The notes: a model not told the origin generated them from the sequence alone. A stretch of 64,000 nucleotides of DNA from Stramonita haemastoma (GCA_030674155.1 CM060320.1:25761275-25825274); one strand, 5' to 3'. Shown: positions 1-14,168, counted from the first letter of the stretch. Program-made: numbers and translations.

Positions 1-282
1 TTAGATGAAATTGAAAGCCGGACTTATGGATTTGTGACAGAATCATACCAGATTATTACAGATCAGACACAGACACAGACTAATGAATTATTAAACCAGA
101 CTGAAACCTTACAGATTAGGTACAAAGTTGGGTATGATGGATTAGTTGGTGAACATGATGATTATGGTAACAGTGATAACGAATATCTAAACATCACATT
201 TTTGTTGTTTTATGTTTTTTAGGTTGTTTTGTTTTCCTAAACATCACATTATCTTTTTAGAAAATGTACTCAGATGGTCAGA

Positions 283-546
283 CAGAAGAATGAAAGCAAG
301 CATTCGTGATGAACTCTCAGAGTAAAGACGAAATATTGGCTGAAATTGACAAGCGCAGACTGAGATGTGTAGGTCATGCCAACAGAAACACACAGACAAA
401 TCTGATGATGACAGTTCTCTGAGGTAAGGTTGAGGGCAGAAAGAAAAATAGGCAGACCACCAACATCCTACATCGCCAACATCACTGAGATCAGTGGTCT
501 GGAAGGAGTACAGGAGATGGTAGAAATGAGCAGGAACAGAGATCAT
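283..546 (+). mobile_element. RTE-like non-LTR retrotransposon, decayed 3' coding end
   Basis: Read with frame breaks this encodes a peptide of the type RRLRxVGHANRNTQTN, VEGRKKNRQTTN/GRPPTSYIANIT and LEGVQEMVEMSRNRDHMV. The pattern (RLRWxGHxxR, GRPxTxxxxNI, a final NRDxW) is characteristic of the C-terminus of RTE-type reverse transcriptase ORFs. It is 5'-truncated and frame-broken. A second copy lies at 47360-47545 on the same strand. Confidence 0.7.
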
Positions 547-2519
547 ATGGTGAGCCCTGGTGGCATTGGCAAGGAGCTCCTACTGAGGACAGTGGTGATA
601 GAGACAGTGGAGGGTTTTTTTTTGATATGACAAGAGAAGCTGAAATCATGTACACAGTTCAAATCAATCGGACAGGACTGCACTGATTTATACACTCGTG
701 AAATTAAGAGAGAAAATAGTTTTGATGGGGTATGAAAGGTGGTGCTGGGGTCAGAAAGATGGTTCTTTATTGGTGTTTTGTTTTGTCTGCCTAAAGAAAT
801 CTGTTGTGGCGCGACGACTATAAGCTGTCTTCTTTTTTTGATGAATAGATGCTTTTGTCTGAAAGCCATATTTGACATGTTGACATATGATTTCAATGAG
901 TATGTGACAATTGAGCTGTCGAGTCAATCTGCAGCAAGGAATTTGTCATTGTCTTCTATGTCTGTGGTTATTTTCTTGTTTAAAGCATGAGAACAAGAAT
1001 GCTTAGATGTTCTTACCATGTAGTGATCAAGACTACAAACCAGTGAAGAAAAGAATTATATAAGAATGAGCCTGTGAGTGCAGAAACGTGATTTTACAGT
1101 AGTGTTGCATAGGTAATTGTTAAGAGTTTCAGCTTCTTTATCTTTGTTGGGTGTGTCTTTCAGCTTTTGTCCAGTAGTGCTGTCTTCATGTCACTGGCGC
1201 TTTTCTCACATAAGAAAGATGACACAAGTTTGTCACTTGACACATGACAGGCATATGTGCATGTCAAGAGATTGGTTTTCTCACAGAAAGTTATTTCTTC
1301 ATGTGTGTCAGGAGTGTTCTCTGTAGTGTTATCCTAGGCAGATGCAAGTGTAACAAGCCCACCCATGGTGAAGCTGCAGTAACGTCACTTTCTGTGGCCC
1401 TGTCATCTATAACAAAGGATGACATACTAACCTGTTAAGAGTGTACTGCAGCCATTCTCACCAACTTTCCGCTGCATTGTGTTGTCTTACCAGTCTCATT
1501 GAATGGGCGCAAAAGCAGAGGAACTGTTCAAAATAGAAACTGTTTCTCAAGCTCTGTTCAGGCCTGAGTACTTCAGAACTTGGCCACTTTGATAGGTGCT
1601 GCATTTCATTCGAGGCCCTCATGAGGAAAGGTACTGTCAGTGCTTGTTACACTTACAGCAGTTTTGAAAATCAGTTGTTGAGAACTCCGATGTTGGGTTG
1701 TTTGAACTAAAAGACTGTTTTCTGTCTAGTTTGGTGATTGTTCTGAGATGAACAATTTTTTAAATCTTAAATGTGAAAAAAAAAATTGGATGGAAAGTGG
1801 TTGCATACGTGCACAAAAAGTGTGCATGTTTTTGTGCACACCACTTCGTTCTTTCCATCTTTCAATGTATACATGTACGCTTGCAGAAGCAAGTACTTCA
1901 GTTGTTCATGTAAATTTTCGCTGTCAAGATCTGTGGAACTATTTTGCACTAGGCTTGAGAAAATGAGAGACAGGAGAGGCAGAACAGCAGACCTGGGGGT
2001 GTTATATTGCGTCATGTAATGGAGTACTGTGTTGTGCACTGATGTGCATGGCACAGAGAGGCACGCTGGTGCAGTTTAGTGTCATTGGTGCTTTGTGTTG
2101 AAGTGCAGCACGTCACTTAAATTTAGCAGAGTGTGGTTCAGTGCAATGTGATATAGTGTGGTACTTTGTTCAAGGTGGATCTGTGCTGTGGTGTGTGTTA
2201 CTGTCCAGCACAGCATGGTGCAGTGCAGTACAACCAAATATTCTGATAGTACTTTTTCAGAATTATGGCATTGTCTTATTTATGCTGCTTAATTGTGCAC
2301 ATGAACATTTGTACTGTGTACTTGTGTCAGTCTAAAATCACTTGTTAGTGGATAGACGTTAAAATGAAGACACACACACTTGTGTGAGAAGGAAGGTGGC
2401 AGGACGGTTGAGAAATTCACTTGCCTAACAAGTAAACTGTTAGGTTCTAGGTTTAATAACCAGCCATGTTTTTCTTCCCAGTTTGACAGGAAATTTGAAC
2501 TGAATGTCTAATGTTTGGG

Positions 2520-2775
2520 AGGAGACTCTAAACCAGTCTTCCCCGTGTGTGCTGACAGACTTGTATCTGTCAAAAGAACCTGTGACAGTTGAAAATTGGA
2601 CAGAACTGGAAGATACTTCTCGACTGTCCTAGCAAAATTAGTGGGTTCTCATCTCAGCTAGATCTATCCCTTAAGTCAAAATGCAGCTATCTTTAAGGGT
2701 GGGCAAAAACAGTCACATACGCAAAAATCTGATGCATTTGTAAACCTCGTAGCTCTAGCTGGGAAACCAAAAAAA
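2520..2775 (+). mobile_element. Diverged SINE with module R4
   Basis: Has GGGAGGAGACTCTAAACC, then AAGTCAAAATGCAGCTATC, GGTGGGCAAAAACAGTCACA and CCTCGTAGCTCTAGCTGG, matching R4 at 33925-34035 and 19395-19485. A tRNA-like head may lie at about 2400-2470, but the boxes are weak. Confidence 0.55.
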
Positions 2776-3192
2776 AAAACCCAGAGGGAATTGTGCATGC
2801 ATACATAAATGTTAATAACTATGTGTAAGCATGCTTGTGTGGATGCTTCCTGTAGTGATTTTCAAAGTCCATTCATGCTTGATGATATCTGACTAATACT
2901 GAGTAAAGGAGAGAAAGGGCATATACTGACGGGAAAGATATTGGACACACATGTTTGGGCATATGTGCCGGCTGAGGGTATGCATGCATATGTGTACATG
3001 TTGAACAAGTGCAAATTTTGAATGTTTGCTGTTGATTGCATGTGCATGTTTAATCATACCTGTAAGTTTACAGAAGCTGTGTTCTTTATATGGGCACGTA
3101 CCTTGTGCATACACACTCCCTTTTATGATTGTAGTTTTTATCGCTAGTGGCAATATCCTGGCCCCTTTCCACTCCCTCTACTCTCATCCTCA

Positions 3193-3193
<1 letters not shown>

Positions 3194-3276
<83 letters not shown>
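3194..3276. repeat. (CA)n microsatellite
   Basis: Perfect dinucleotide run of about 41 units in the upstream region. Confidence 0.98.
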
Positions 3277-3278
<2 letters not shown>

Positions 3279-4150
3279 ACACACGCCAAGAACGACAGGA
3301 GAAAAAAATGTATTTTGACCTGTAGCCGAGTGCAGTGCAGGTGTATCAGTCACCTGTGTGAAAGAACAGCAGAGACAGGTTTCTTTATTCTCTCCCTCTT
3401 AAAACACTGACTGGACCATTGCCAGGTAAAGGAGTGGGGGGAGGGGGGGGAGGAGGGGTAGGAGATGGAGGGACAGAAGAGGAGAAGGAAGGGAAGGGAA
3501 TATTGCGATATTGACCTGATAGGTTTGCTAACATTAACTGGCTGGGCCTGACTCATTGATTTTGGGCCGGCCGGCCTGCACTTTGTCTTCGTGGTTCTGC
3601 CGCGGTTTTGGACCTTGGAGTTGGGCGACCAGTGTCGTGTGTAACTTGACCAGTGCTGACAGCGGCTTTGCTTGCCTGGTTTATTGATGTGTTGATTGGA
3701 TTGATTGATATGATTGATTTATCTTGCTGGTTGATTTTAGAATTTTGCGTCACAGTCAAACAGTGAGGTTTCCACTAGGCACATGACTGTTAAGACGAAA
3801 GTTCAAGTATTTCCAAGGGCATAAGTTCAAACTCCTTTTTAACATCTATTCACAAATTGTGATATTAGACGGGAAGAGAGAGAGACAGAGGGGGAAGGGT
3901 GTGTGAATGTCAGGGAAGGAGGGTATAGTTGGTAATGTATGGAAGGTGGAATTTCAGGGATCAATAGGGCCTACATGTGGATTGATGAAAAACCTTTACG
4001 CGGATTGATGAAAAACCTTTACGTTACTTACCTACTAAACTACAATGAACAAAAAGGAAAATGCAGTTCTAACAATTCCTAACAAAAACAGTAATTCCAA
4101 CGAAAAAATGTAAAGATAATTTCAATGAGAAAAAAAAATCGTAAGTGCAT

Positions 4151-4152
<2 letters not shown>

Positions 4153-4208
<56 letters not shown>
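4153..4208. repeat. (GT)n microsatellite
   Basis: About 28 units, abutting a minus-strand SINE tail. Confidence 0.98.
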
Positions 4209-4209
<1 letters not shown>

Positions 4210-4226
4210 GTGTAAGTATTGTTTAT

Positions 4227-4312
4227 CACTAGTCATGGCAGACTTCTGTGTCTGAAATTTTAGCTGCTCTCCCTGGGAGAGTATGTCACCACAAGAGTGC
4301 ACACCCATATTT
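4227..4312 (-). mobile_element. SINE module R2 (3' part), minus strand
   Basis: The reverse complement reads CTTGTGGTGACATACTCTCC, CAGGGAGAGCAGCTAAAATT and TCAGACACAGAAGTCTGCC, aligned with the copies at 25218-25370 and 45697-45778. It abuts a (GT)n array. Confidence 0.6.
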
Positions 4313-4634
4313 TTTTTTAAACTGTCTACATGATATGATTTATTTCCCTTTCAGAGTGACTTTTTTCTAAAGAATTGTGCCAGGAGCAACTCTTTTGTTG
4401 GCATGGCTTTTTTTATGTGCTCTGAATGAGTGTTACACATAAAACCTTGGTTTATCATCTAATCTGAAAGACCGGCACTCAGACCACCATTCATGATCTA
4501 GTGCTGGAGGAAAAGTTTTGGGCAAAAATGTGTGTGTGTGTGTGTGTGTGTGTGTTGTGTTGCATGTGTTGTGTTTCTTTTATATATAACAGAATTTCAT
4601 GTCTTTTGGTGGTGTATGCTGTGGTTAAGATTGT

Positions 4635-4760
4635 CATCTGTTCCCACCGGCACACGATGGCCTACTCTTACGAAAAGCGGAACAGGATTTAACGTGCGCG
4701 CAAGATTTCTGCGTGCGTTCGCACACGGGGCCTCGTTTAAAGTCTCATCCGAAGGACTTT
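4635..4760 (+). mobile_element. SINE module R1
   Basis: Contains ATCTGTTCCCACCGGCACAC, GGCCTACTCTTACGAAAAGC, TGCGTGCGTTCGCACACGG and GTCTCATCCGAAGGAC. It is nearly identical in reverse complement to 12546-12660. Confidence 0.75.
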
Positions 4761-4825
4761 TGTGGAGAGTGGAGTCAGCACTGATGTAACTCCAGGAAGA
4801 AAATTTCCTCGACCGACTCGAACCC

Positions 4826-4848
4826 GGGGGGGGGGGGGGGGGGGGGGT

Positions 4849-4887
<39 letters not shown>

Positions 4888-4899
4888 TGTGTGTGTGTG

Positions 4900-4984
<85 letters not shown>
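4826..4984. repeat. Poly-G (22) followed by interrupted (GT)n
   Basis: A 22-base G run passes straight into a GT array broken by GTTG and GGTG interruptions, then GCGCGCGC. It follows a SINE fragment, so it may have grown from that element's tail. Confidence 0.97.
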
Positions 4985-4987
<3 letters not shown>

Positions 4988-5039
4988 CGCGCGCGCTTGC
5001 ATGCATGGTGTGTGTTTTCTTTGATTTAACATGATTTCA

Positions 5040-5330
5040 TGTCTTTTGGATGGATGCTATAGCTGAGTGGTTAAGATTGTTTGACTTCAAACGGTAGTAC
5101 ATGAAGTCTTGGCAGCAGTATCTGGTAAATTAGGGGTGGGGATTTTACAATTCCTTGGTCAACTTCAAGTGCAGTGCCTTATTTCCCTTTGTGTATATAG
5201 ACACAGAAAATCAAAAAACGTATGTTAAAGATCCCATAATTCATGTCAGCATTTGGCGGGTTATGGAAAGAAGAATATACCCAGCATCGCAACCTGTAGA
5301 ATGAAATGAGCTGCTCAGAATTTGGAATGT
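5040..5330 (+). mobile_element. Degraded tRNA-derived SINE, family R6
   Basis: The head ATAGCTGAGTGGTTAAGATT resembles a tRNA A box. The body contains GTTAAAGATCCCATAATTCA, GTCAGCATTTGGCGGGTTAT and GAATATACCCAGCATCGCA, a motif series I associate with a widespread gastropod SINE. Single copy here; 3' end unclear. Confidence 0.6.
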
Positions 5331-6871
5331 GTTGGCTGAGGCCAGTAGGCAGGGACCTCCAGCAGAATAGCAAGTACAGGAGAGGGCCAGGCATTACGCA
5401 CCTTGCCCTCTAAGGGAACGCAGAGGAGAGAAGAGAATGCCTTTTCACTTAGACGAGTGTGTGCATGTGTCCATGCTTATGTACACAGGTTGACATGCTC
5501 TTGTGTTTTATACATTTATCCCTTTCAGGGGGGTGGAATGAACCAGCTCTGAAGAGGACTTAAGCAGATAATGTTCCTGCCAGTAATTCCCTTTAGAGAA
5601 TGGAAAATAGTTTAAGCCTTGTTATGTAAGACCAGTTGTGAATACATTCCCCTGAAGATTTAGGGCCTGCTAGTTCAGAGTGAAAAGCCTATTTGCATTC
5701 GGGATGAGGTGTTGCTGAGTTTTCATCCATGGGTCTGACCCGTGTAGAATGCAGTGGTGTAACACAGGCTTGAGTTAATCTGTACAGGGGTACAGACATG
5801 CAAAATTCATGTGCAACTACACAGATCCTACAGTTTGATCATTTAGGAAAAATGTAAACTGACATATTTGGCAAGCGTATTGGCATCATTAGAAAGAAGT
5901 GGGTTTGTTTTGTTTTTTAATCTATTTTTACACTGTTGTGACTGGAATAAACTGTATTTTGAACTCCCCAATGGCAAGATGAGAAATTATGTAAACTTTT
6001 GTTACTGCAACTTATATATGAGTCAACTAAACTGTAACAGCATTTTCATTTTTACTTAAATATCTTATGTCATACACGTCACCCGATAATTCATTTTCAT
6101 GACATTCATAATTCAAAATCTTATGGCAGACTTTTTTTTATGCTGCCCCTCAAGAAGTGTGGTCTTATCTGACCATAGGAAAACATATCTCAAAAATTGG
6201 TTTCCTTTTCTGTGACATCAGGTTGAATCAAAATGAGGTCATCATGATAAGGAGACTTGTGACACGTAAATGATTGCAGAACTGTGTTTAATGAGTTTGT
6301 TCACATAGACCATTGTGTAGAGAGAAAAAAGTTTCAGGTCAAGTTTGATGAAAATAGTTCATATTCATGCTGTGGCTTCACTGAAAGATTCATGTAAAGA
6401 CCGTATAGACTTGCTCATTTTCCTAGAGGTATATGCATGGACTGTAACAAATCTGTGAACGCTCCTGCGTTGTTTTTTCATTCTTGTAAAGTGGAATTAT
6501 AAACTTTTTAGATGTTTAGGACCTGAAACATTTTAGACAATAAATTTGTTTTACTTTATTAATTCTCTAGGCGTTGAGCTTGATCACTCCGAGCATTTTT
6601 CACCTGGCCTTAATACTTGTTGAGGCCGAGTGTGAGTGTTTGTACTGATGGTGGTTTATATTGACTGTAAAGATTTAGGGGGGTTGTGATCTAGTTGTCC
6701 GTATTTGCACAGGGTGAGCGTTCTGTCCACTACATTGGCGTAAGAGCGTGATAAACCCAGTCACGCGCAGTTTGTTCTCTGACCCTGAGTGGTCAAAGAG
6801 CGGTGATCATGATGCCTTCACATGGCGATGACTCAAGTTATGAATGTTCAAAGGAAACTGACTCTGTGTAA

Positions 6872-6940
<69 letters not shown>

Positions 6941-7013
6941 TGATGTGTGTGGGGTATGCATGTGTGTGTATGCATGTGTGTATGCATGTGTGTGTATGCA
7001 TGTGTGTGTGCAT

Positions 7014-7100
<87 letters not shown>

Positions 7101-7147
7101 GTGTGTGTTTTACTGATATTCCTGCCCCCCCCCCCCCCCCCCCCCCC
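6872..7147. repeat. Composite (GT)n - (GA)n - poly-C block
   Basis: (GT)n at 6872-6938, a diverged TATGCATGTGTG stretch, (GA)n at 7015-7096, and 23 C at 7125-7147: three kinds of simple repeat within 280 bp. Confidence 0.97.
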
Positions 7148-7639
7148 TTCCATTCCCCCTTATACCTATACCCTTTCTCCTTTCTTTAACTTGTTTTCTT
7201 GTCAACTGTAATGTTTGTAGCTAGGGAGAGTACAGTAACTTAGCTAGAGTTTTCTTTTCTGATTTTTACATTCACCAAGTCAGATTACTCTTATCTTAGC
7301 TGGGGATTAAAGCTATGCCTGTTGCTGTTTTTTTTTGTTTTTGTTTTTTCTTTTGGAGGGGAGGAGAAAGGGTTGTTTTTGATCAATGCACTTTTTAGAA
7401 TACATTTTTGACCATGGAAGAAAACAACAAAGTACATTTTTGACCATTTAAGAAGACGAAGAACAAAGTAATCTGTTAAAAGAATGCATCAGAGTAAGTG
7501 TAGAGTAGTAATGACATTACTGGGGATGCACAAACTGGAAATAAGAGTATCAAGCAACTGTACTAATACAAGGGAGATGTCATAACATAAGGGAAAACAA
7601 CATCACACTCACACAACTCACACACTCACTACAACAACA

Positions 7640-7658
7640 TCACACACACACACACACA

Positions 7659-7707
<49 letters not shown>

Positions 7708-7776
7708 ACAAACATAAAAGAATCAACATCATGACACACACTCACACACACACACACAACACACACACAAAACAAC

Positions 7777-7809
<33 letters not shown>

Positions 7810-7852
7810 CACACACACACACACACCACACACACAACACACACACACACCA

Positions 7853-7916
<64 letters not shown>
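7640..7916. repeat. Interrupted (CA)n array
   Basis: Several CA blocks separated by CACCAC and ACAACAC interruptions and a short unique spacer at 7706-7735. A quasi-open frame on the minus strand is an artefact of the repeat. Confidence 0.95.
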
Positions 7917-7918
<2 letters not shown>

Positions 7919-8289
7919 GTTCATGCACACAAGTATAAAAAAAAAACAACCATAGGCATTGTGAAGAGACATAAAATGAAGCTGAATATACATACATGCA
8001 AATGCATGCTAGTATAGTAAAACAACAGCAAGTACAAGCAATTATACTGACTTTCAGAAACAAACTGAGAAAAGAACCATGTGTTGAAAATTCTGATGAA
8101 TTTCTAGATGAAAAGATGATGAAAGTCTCCATTGTCCAAAAATATTGGCCAGTGATGCATCCATAAACCTGCGGTGTGAATAATATCTGAGAAAAATTAT
8201 CTCTTAAGGTGGGGAGGGGGGGGGGGGATCACAATGTCTTGAGATAAGATAACTCATTATATCTTGTGAGGATCACGAGATAATAATCA

Positions 8290-8780
8290 ATGTCACAGGG
8301 TGATCAGATGCTGTAAATTTTATGCCAAAGGATCGAGAAAGTTCTTCCAACATTTCAGCCCAGTTTTTATCTGGCCTGGGGTTGCCATCGTTTGCCATTG
8401 CTTCACTTCAGTATGTGTCTTATCAGAGGATAAACTGGCAGTGCTGAAGTGTTTCGGCTTTTCTGGCTCCGATAAGGCCATTGTTGACTCACCGTGTTTG
8501 AACTGTGTATCTGCCGTGTTTGGCTTTCTGTCCCACGGGGGAATTTGTTGGAAAACTGGCGTTCCGTTATCTGTACTGTGTCAGCCCTGTTGCCTCATGG
8601 GAAGGTAGAAAAGACGCGGTCAGGCCCCACATAGCTCAGAGGACCATATGCGGTGAATTTGTGAACATCTCCTCGGCCAGCTGTTGTACCAACGTCTTAG
8701 TGTCAGAGTGGGTACAGGGCAGCGGTCTTTCCTCTGTGTTCAGTATTGGGTCTTTTGAAGGTAACGGTTGATTTTGTGGT
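8290..8780. other. Low-repeat, moderately GC-rich stretch, function unknown
   Basis: Less AT-rich than its neighbours, with two overlapping open frames of about 90-100 codons on the + strand. Neither resembles a known protein or coiled coil, and no convincing splice-site pair brackets either. It could be old coding, regulatory or repeat sequence. Confidence 0.3.
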
Positions 8781-10295
8781 CAGCCTTGTACAAATGTATG
8801 TCGTACTAAACAGAAATATTTCAGTGAACTCGTACATGGTATATGTTAAAGTTATCGTGTACATGATCTCATGATGGAAGGCGCTTTAGAATAGCTCAGC
8901 TTTTGCCCTTCAACAGCTGCACCAGGATTAATTTTGTCCAAGAGAGCAGAGGGCATTTTAAATTGCTTTGATTTTTGTGTATGCGTGTGTGTGTGCGCGC
9001 ACGTGTGTGTGCACATCTGTGAGTGTTTGAAGCTACAGCACGACTGTTACAGGTTTTGTTTGGGTTTATTTTTCCCATATTGTAATTATTCAGGATTGGA
9101 ATTCTCGAGCATATGTAGGCATCGTCCAGCGTCTAAATGAGGGTACAGTATGTCTCACAACTCTGAGTCACCTAAAAGAACGGAATTGATTGTGTGATTA
9201 TGGAGCAGTGTGTGGTAGGCTAAGAGAGGGGGACCATACTGTTCCTTCACTCAGGTCTTCAGGTACACACACAGCTCCAGCCCTCCCTCCCTTCCTTGCT
9301 TGAGCACCCAGTGTCGGGTTTCCTCTTTGTGTGTCTGATGGCTCAAAGTCACGCAGTTGCCTCAACTTGCCTAAAGCTGCATCGACATTACTCACATGTA
9401 GTATAGTCTATAGTCGTACATGTGGAGGACAATTTCAAATTTCTTGCATAAGACCCGTGCCTGGTCAGTGTAGTCTGTCGACTCCTTGAAGAAATATTTG
9501 CGTTATGGCTCTTGCATGTTGTCCTCTTTTCAATGGGAGTATTCCAGCGTGGAAAAGGCATTGTGCATTAGATTGTATTTCAAGAGCTTGAAGAGGGGAT
9601 TGTCGAGTAGACTTTATGACTTTTGAATGCTGGTTTATGAGTGGTTGGGTAGAATGTAGCGTACAGGACGTTGACATTCGCCGAGTTGTTCACAGAGAGA
9701 GAGGGGTGTTTATATATATGTGCACGTCTAAAATACCTCATGGTGATTTAAAATTGAATTCAGCTCTTTGAAAAGTGTACAGAAAACCTTACAGCAGTGA
9801 GTGCTTGTACAAAAATTGAGTACAAGAAGTCTATACCACCACCAAAAGAACAATGTAAAAAGATATTATCATTAAAGGAAAGAACCACCACCGACAGTGC
9901 CTCTTTCTTTTTGACTCGTGTATGTTCAAAATACAAAATAACACAGCTGTCATTATCTGAAATACTGAAAAAGGAAACTTTATGATAAAGGCAGACACTG
10001 AAGTAAGATTAACAGCAAGGGGAAGGGGGGGGGGGGGGTTAATAAGTTTACCTCATGTCTGCTTTTTTGGATAATGATACAACACCTAGCAGAGCAGATT
10101 TAACACTAACACGCAGTCCAGCTTTATCCTGCAGTTATGGAAAAGGAAAGGGCTATCTTTTTTTTTTTTGCAGCATGGTAAAGGAAGAACCTGCTCCACA
10201 GTTCTAGTTTTTTAAAAAGTTGAGTGTGTTCATTTACTTAAAAAGTTGACCTGATGGATTGAAAATGGTTTTCTTTTTTTCTTTTCTGTTGACAG

Positions 10296-10367
10296 AGTCA
10301 GCAAGATGGCGGTGAGGTGGCTCAGTCAGCGCAGCACGACCTCCTTAACCTTCAGGCCAAAGTCAAG
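10296..10367 (+). CDS. TRIP11: TRIP11 exon A (first exon visible)
   Basis: 72 nt, phase 0 at both ends, 24 codons. The acceptor is a T-rich tract ending TTGACAG and the donor is AAG|GTCAGA. It encodes a short coiled-coil piece ending HDLLNLQAKVK, which joins directly to ELGKKAAES of the next exon and resembles the human stretch around EICKLQNIIKELK. It is too short to be found by ORF length. The exons for the N-terminal curvature-sensing motif and the first coiled coils must lie 5' of the window. Confidence 0.75.
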
Positions 10368-10506
10368 GTCAGAATTTTAAAGTGGTAACTGATCTCTGCT
10401 GTTTTATTTAACTGATGACTGTGTACCGGATGTGTGAGGTTGTTGTGTGTGGTGTCTTCTTTTATTGTAGTGTGTTTGATAATACTGGTGTTAAGGTGTG
10501 AGTGTC

Positions 10507-10551
<45 letters not shown>

Positions 10552-11121
10552 GGAGTGGGGTGAAGAGAGGGGGGATGGGGGAGGTGGGTTTGATGTGATG
10601 TAGTGAGGTGTTTGGTTGATGTGTATGTTTTTGTCTTAATATCTGTGTGTGTGTGTGTCAATCAATCAATCAATCAATCAAATTTTTATTTCCAGATGGT
10701 ACATTGAGTAAGCAGCGATCTGCTTTTTTCCATCAAGCCATCTATCTAAAGAAAAGAAAAGAAAAAAAACAAAATAATAGCAAAAATCAAATCCTAAACA
10801 AAACAAAAACCAACAAAAGACAAAGTAGAAAATCCCTAGCAAACAAAAAAAAAACCAACGAAAGAAAGAAAAGGGGAAAAAGCAAACAAACAATTAAAAC
10901 AACAACAACAAACATTTCACCAACATTAACTTGCTAACATGATTTCAACAACTTTAAAATAAACTATGCCTATAAATAATACAAGCAACTACTATAACAA
11001 CAACCAAAAGAGAAAATAAAATAAATAAAATAAATAAATAAAATAAATAAATAAAAATAAAAAAATATTTTAAAAATCTACTCGAAAGCCATACACACAT
11101 ATGCACATACACCCACACACC

Positions 11122-11194
<73 letters not shown>

Positions 11195-11198
11195 GTGC

Positions 11199-11294
<96 letters not shown>

Positions 11295-11388
11295 TTTGCG
11301 CTCTTCCACTCGGCTCGTATACTCGTAGGTACATGCACACATTTAAAGTCTTTTTTTAAAAAATCATATAGTGTCAAAAAAAACCAAT

Positions 11389-11454
<66 letters not shown>

Positions 11455-11494
11455 AGCTTATATCAATTACAATGTAACCAAAAAACATTAAGAC

Positions 11495-11570
<76 letters not shown>

Positions 11571-12757
11571 CGCGCGCACACACGTCTCTATGTATTTTTT
11601 TCCTTCTTTCTTTTCTGTCTTCCCAACATAATAACGATAATGTGTAAAATGTTAATCATAGAAACAGCTAGAAGGAAAAGCAGTCAAAAACAGTCTAACT
11701 AAGAAGAAAAAAAATCCTGCAGATAGCAAGTTCATTGCTCAGGTACTTAGTTTTTCATTTCCAAGTAAAAAAAAAAAAATTGAAGATTGATGTAAAGTAA
11801 GTAGTTGTGAAAGAATCTGTGACTGTGAACTTTGATGATACGTCCAGCTTAAAATTAATTAAAGGTACCTTGGAAACGCTGCACTATAGCAGGTTAGTAG
11901 GCATTAAAAAAAAAAGAGAAAATCTTTAAAAAAAAATTTTTAATTTAAAAAGAAAGGTGACCTTCATGAATGACCCTGAGGGTATGACAGAGAGCATGGT
12001 GACAACCATGTGAACCAGCACATTGAGCAATACTCTCCCCCCCCTCCCCCCCCCCCCTCCCCCCCACCCCCCCCACTCTCCACCATTTTTCTCCCCTCTC
12101 TCTCTTATCTGCTGGTTTTCAATGTTGACTCACACACACTTACCACACCCTTCTCTACACACTCACCACTCACCTTTGGAGACTGGTTTCTCCCCCCCCT
12201 ACCTTTACTCTCTCTCTTTCCTTACACCCTATAACTGGCTTTTCAATCCTGCTTGTCTCTTGCTCCCCCCCTCCCCCCCCTCCCCCCCCTCCCCCTAAAA
12301 CTCTGATCTTCCCCTTATCCATTGTCCTGAACCCACCCACCACACCCGGACCTCCTCTCTCTCCCACCCCACCTGCCACACCCTGCAGCACCCAGGCAGG
12401 TGTCAGTCCCATGCTGGCTGGAAATTTTGAGCTGATAAAGTCAGATTGACCTTGTCCCTACCTATCATAGCGGTGGCCAATTTTCCTCTTTGCCCCACTC
12501 AACTACCCCCCCCCCCCCCCCCTCCCTCCCTCCCTCTATCTAGAAATAGTCCTTCGGATGAGACTTTAAACCAAGGCCCCGTGTGCGAACGCACGCAGAA
12601 CATCTTGCGCACACGTTAAATCCTGTTCCGCTTTTCGTAAGAGTAGGCCATCGTGTGGCGGTGGAACAGATGACAATATTTACAAAACTGCATACACACG
12701 GGACCGGATGAAAAAAAGCACATGATTGCTTATTCTGTTATCCTCGATATAAAAGAA

Positions 12758-12788
<31 letters not shown>

Positions 12789-12882
12789 AATGTCTCTCTC
12801 ACACATCCTTCAGGCTTTCCATTTTTGTGTTCTTCTTCTCTTATTGCTTTTATGGAGGGTTCAGATTAAATTTATATATACT

Positions 12883-12950
<68 letters not shown>

Positions 12951-13318
12951 TTTTTTAATATATAAAATCTGTTAAGAATATATAGCTCATATTTACATGT
13001 CCATTTGAAACTGCTGTTTTTCATTTGTGTACCTAAAGTAGGTGAGTGGAAACTGTTAGAGTGTTTTGCCTTGAGGTAATAATGCAAAGTGCTAAGATAC
13101 TGTAGCATAAAAGCTAGTTCAATGAACTGAGCAGTGGCTAGATGACATGGAAAATTAATGTGGTTAGAACTAGAGAAATAGCAACCACAATCATACATGA
13201 AAGGAATAGTCGATCAGACTGAACATTTGAACTCACAAGCAACAAATGGGCTATGGCTACACACACTTGCATACAAATACTCAAAATGTATTACATGAGT
13301 TGGTGCATTCCTGAAGGC

Positions 13319-13379
<61 letters not shown>

Positions 13380-14134
13380 CACACACACAACACACACACA
13401 CACACACACACACACAAAACACAACAAAATACGGCACAGAATACACAGAGGATCTCAAGTGCACATAATGCAACATTTATGCACACAGGCAGTGAAAATC
13501 CTAGTCACTGAATGTTGCATTGTCATGAAGAAAAGGGGAAAGGTAAATTTTTAGAGCTCTCTTAAAGGCCGAGGCTGAATTAGAATGCTGTTATAAAAAT
13601 AGAAGATAGTCCCCCACCCCAGTCCCTTTTCTTCTGTATTGATTCAGGCATCTTTTTGCTTCTCAATGCTCTTTGTTTGTTTTATTAGAGATTGTACACT
13701 TGTGGAAGCTTGCATGTTCAAGTAGAATTACATTCTGTCAATTTGCAGCACAGTTTAGATTTTGCTTGTCTTTTTAAAAAAAAAAAAAATTCATACAGCA
13801 TTGCCATTGATTCAGTTGAAATGCTACTCTAAAGAATCCGAATGTAGCCTGCTGAATAATATCCAGTATGCTTTATAATATTAATAGACATGGAAATAGA
13901 ACTTCCAATATCTTCATCTCTATTCTCTTTATTTTAACTTGTGAAGCATGCTACTCTGTCAATTCACGCTCTTTTCTTCAATGAGTCTTCACCGCTACCC
14001 TTACCCTTCTGCCCTTCTACCACCCACCTGCTCCATTCATTCTGTAATCTGTCCTTTGGGCTGCCAAGAGGATCCCCACCCATAAAACCTTTTCACGTGT
14101 TATCCCCAGAACGTGTTGGGGAGAAATTATTTTG

Positions 14135-14168
<34 letters not shown>

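Larger units (their letters stand above)
1..10295. other. Upstream region, probably a TRIP11 intron
   Basis: No exon could be supported here. Exon A at 10296 starts in phase 0 with a splice acceptor, so at least its flank is intronic. The region holds a LINE tail (283-546), SINE fragments (about 2655-2765, 4227-4312, 4635-4760, 5040-5330) and large simple repeats. 5400-6800 and 9700-10260 look like ordinary AT-rich DNA with nothing I can name. Confidence 0.6.

Noticed and set aside
7629..8132. 167-codon frame of Cys-Val repeats, and many similar His-Thr or Val-Cys frames elsewhere
   Set aside because: Direct translations of CA/GT microsatellites.
10647..10937. Lys-rich 96-codon frame
   Set aside because: A-rich low-complexity DNA after an (AATC)n run; no protein-like features.
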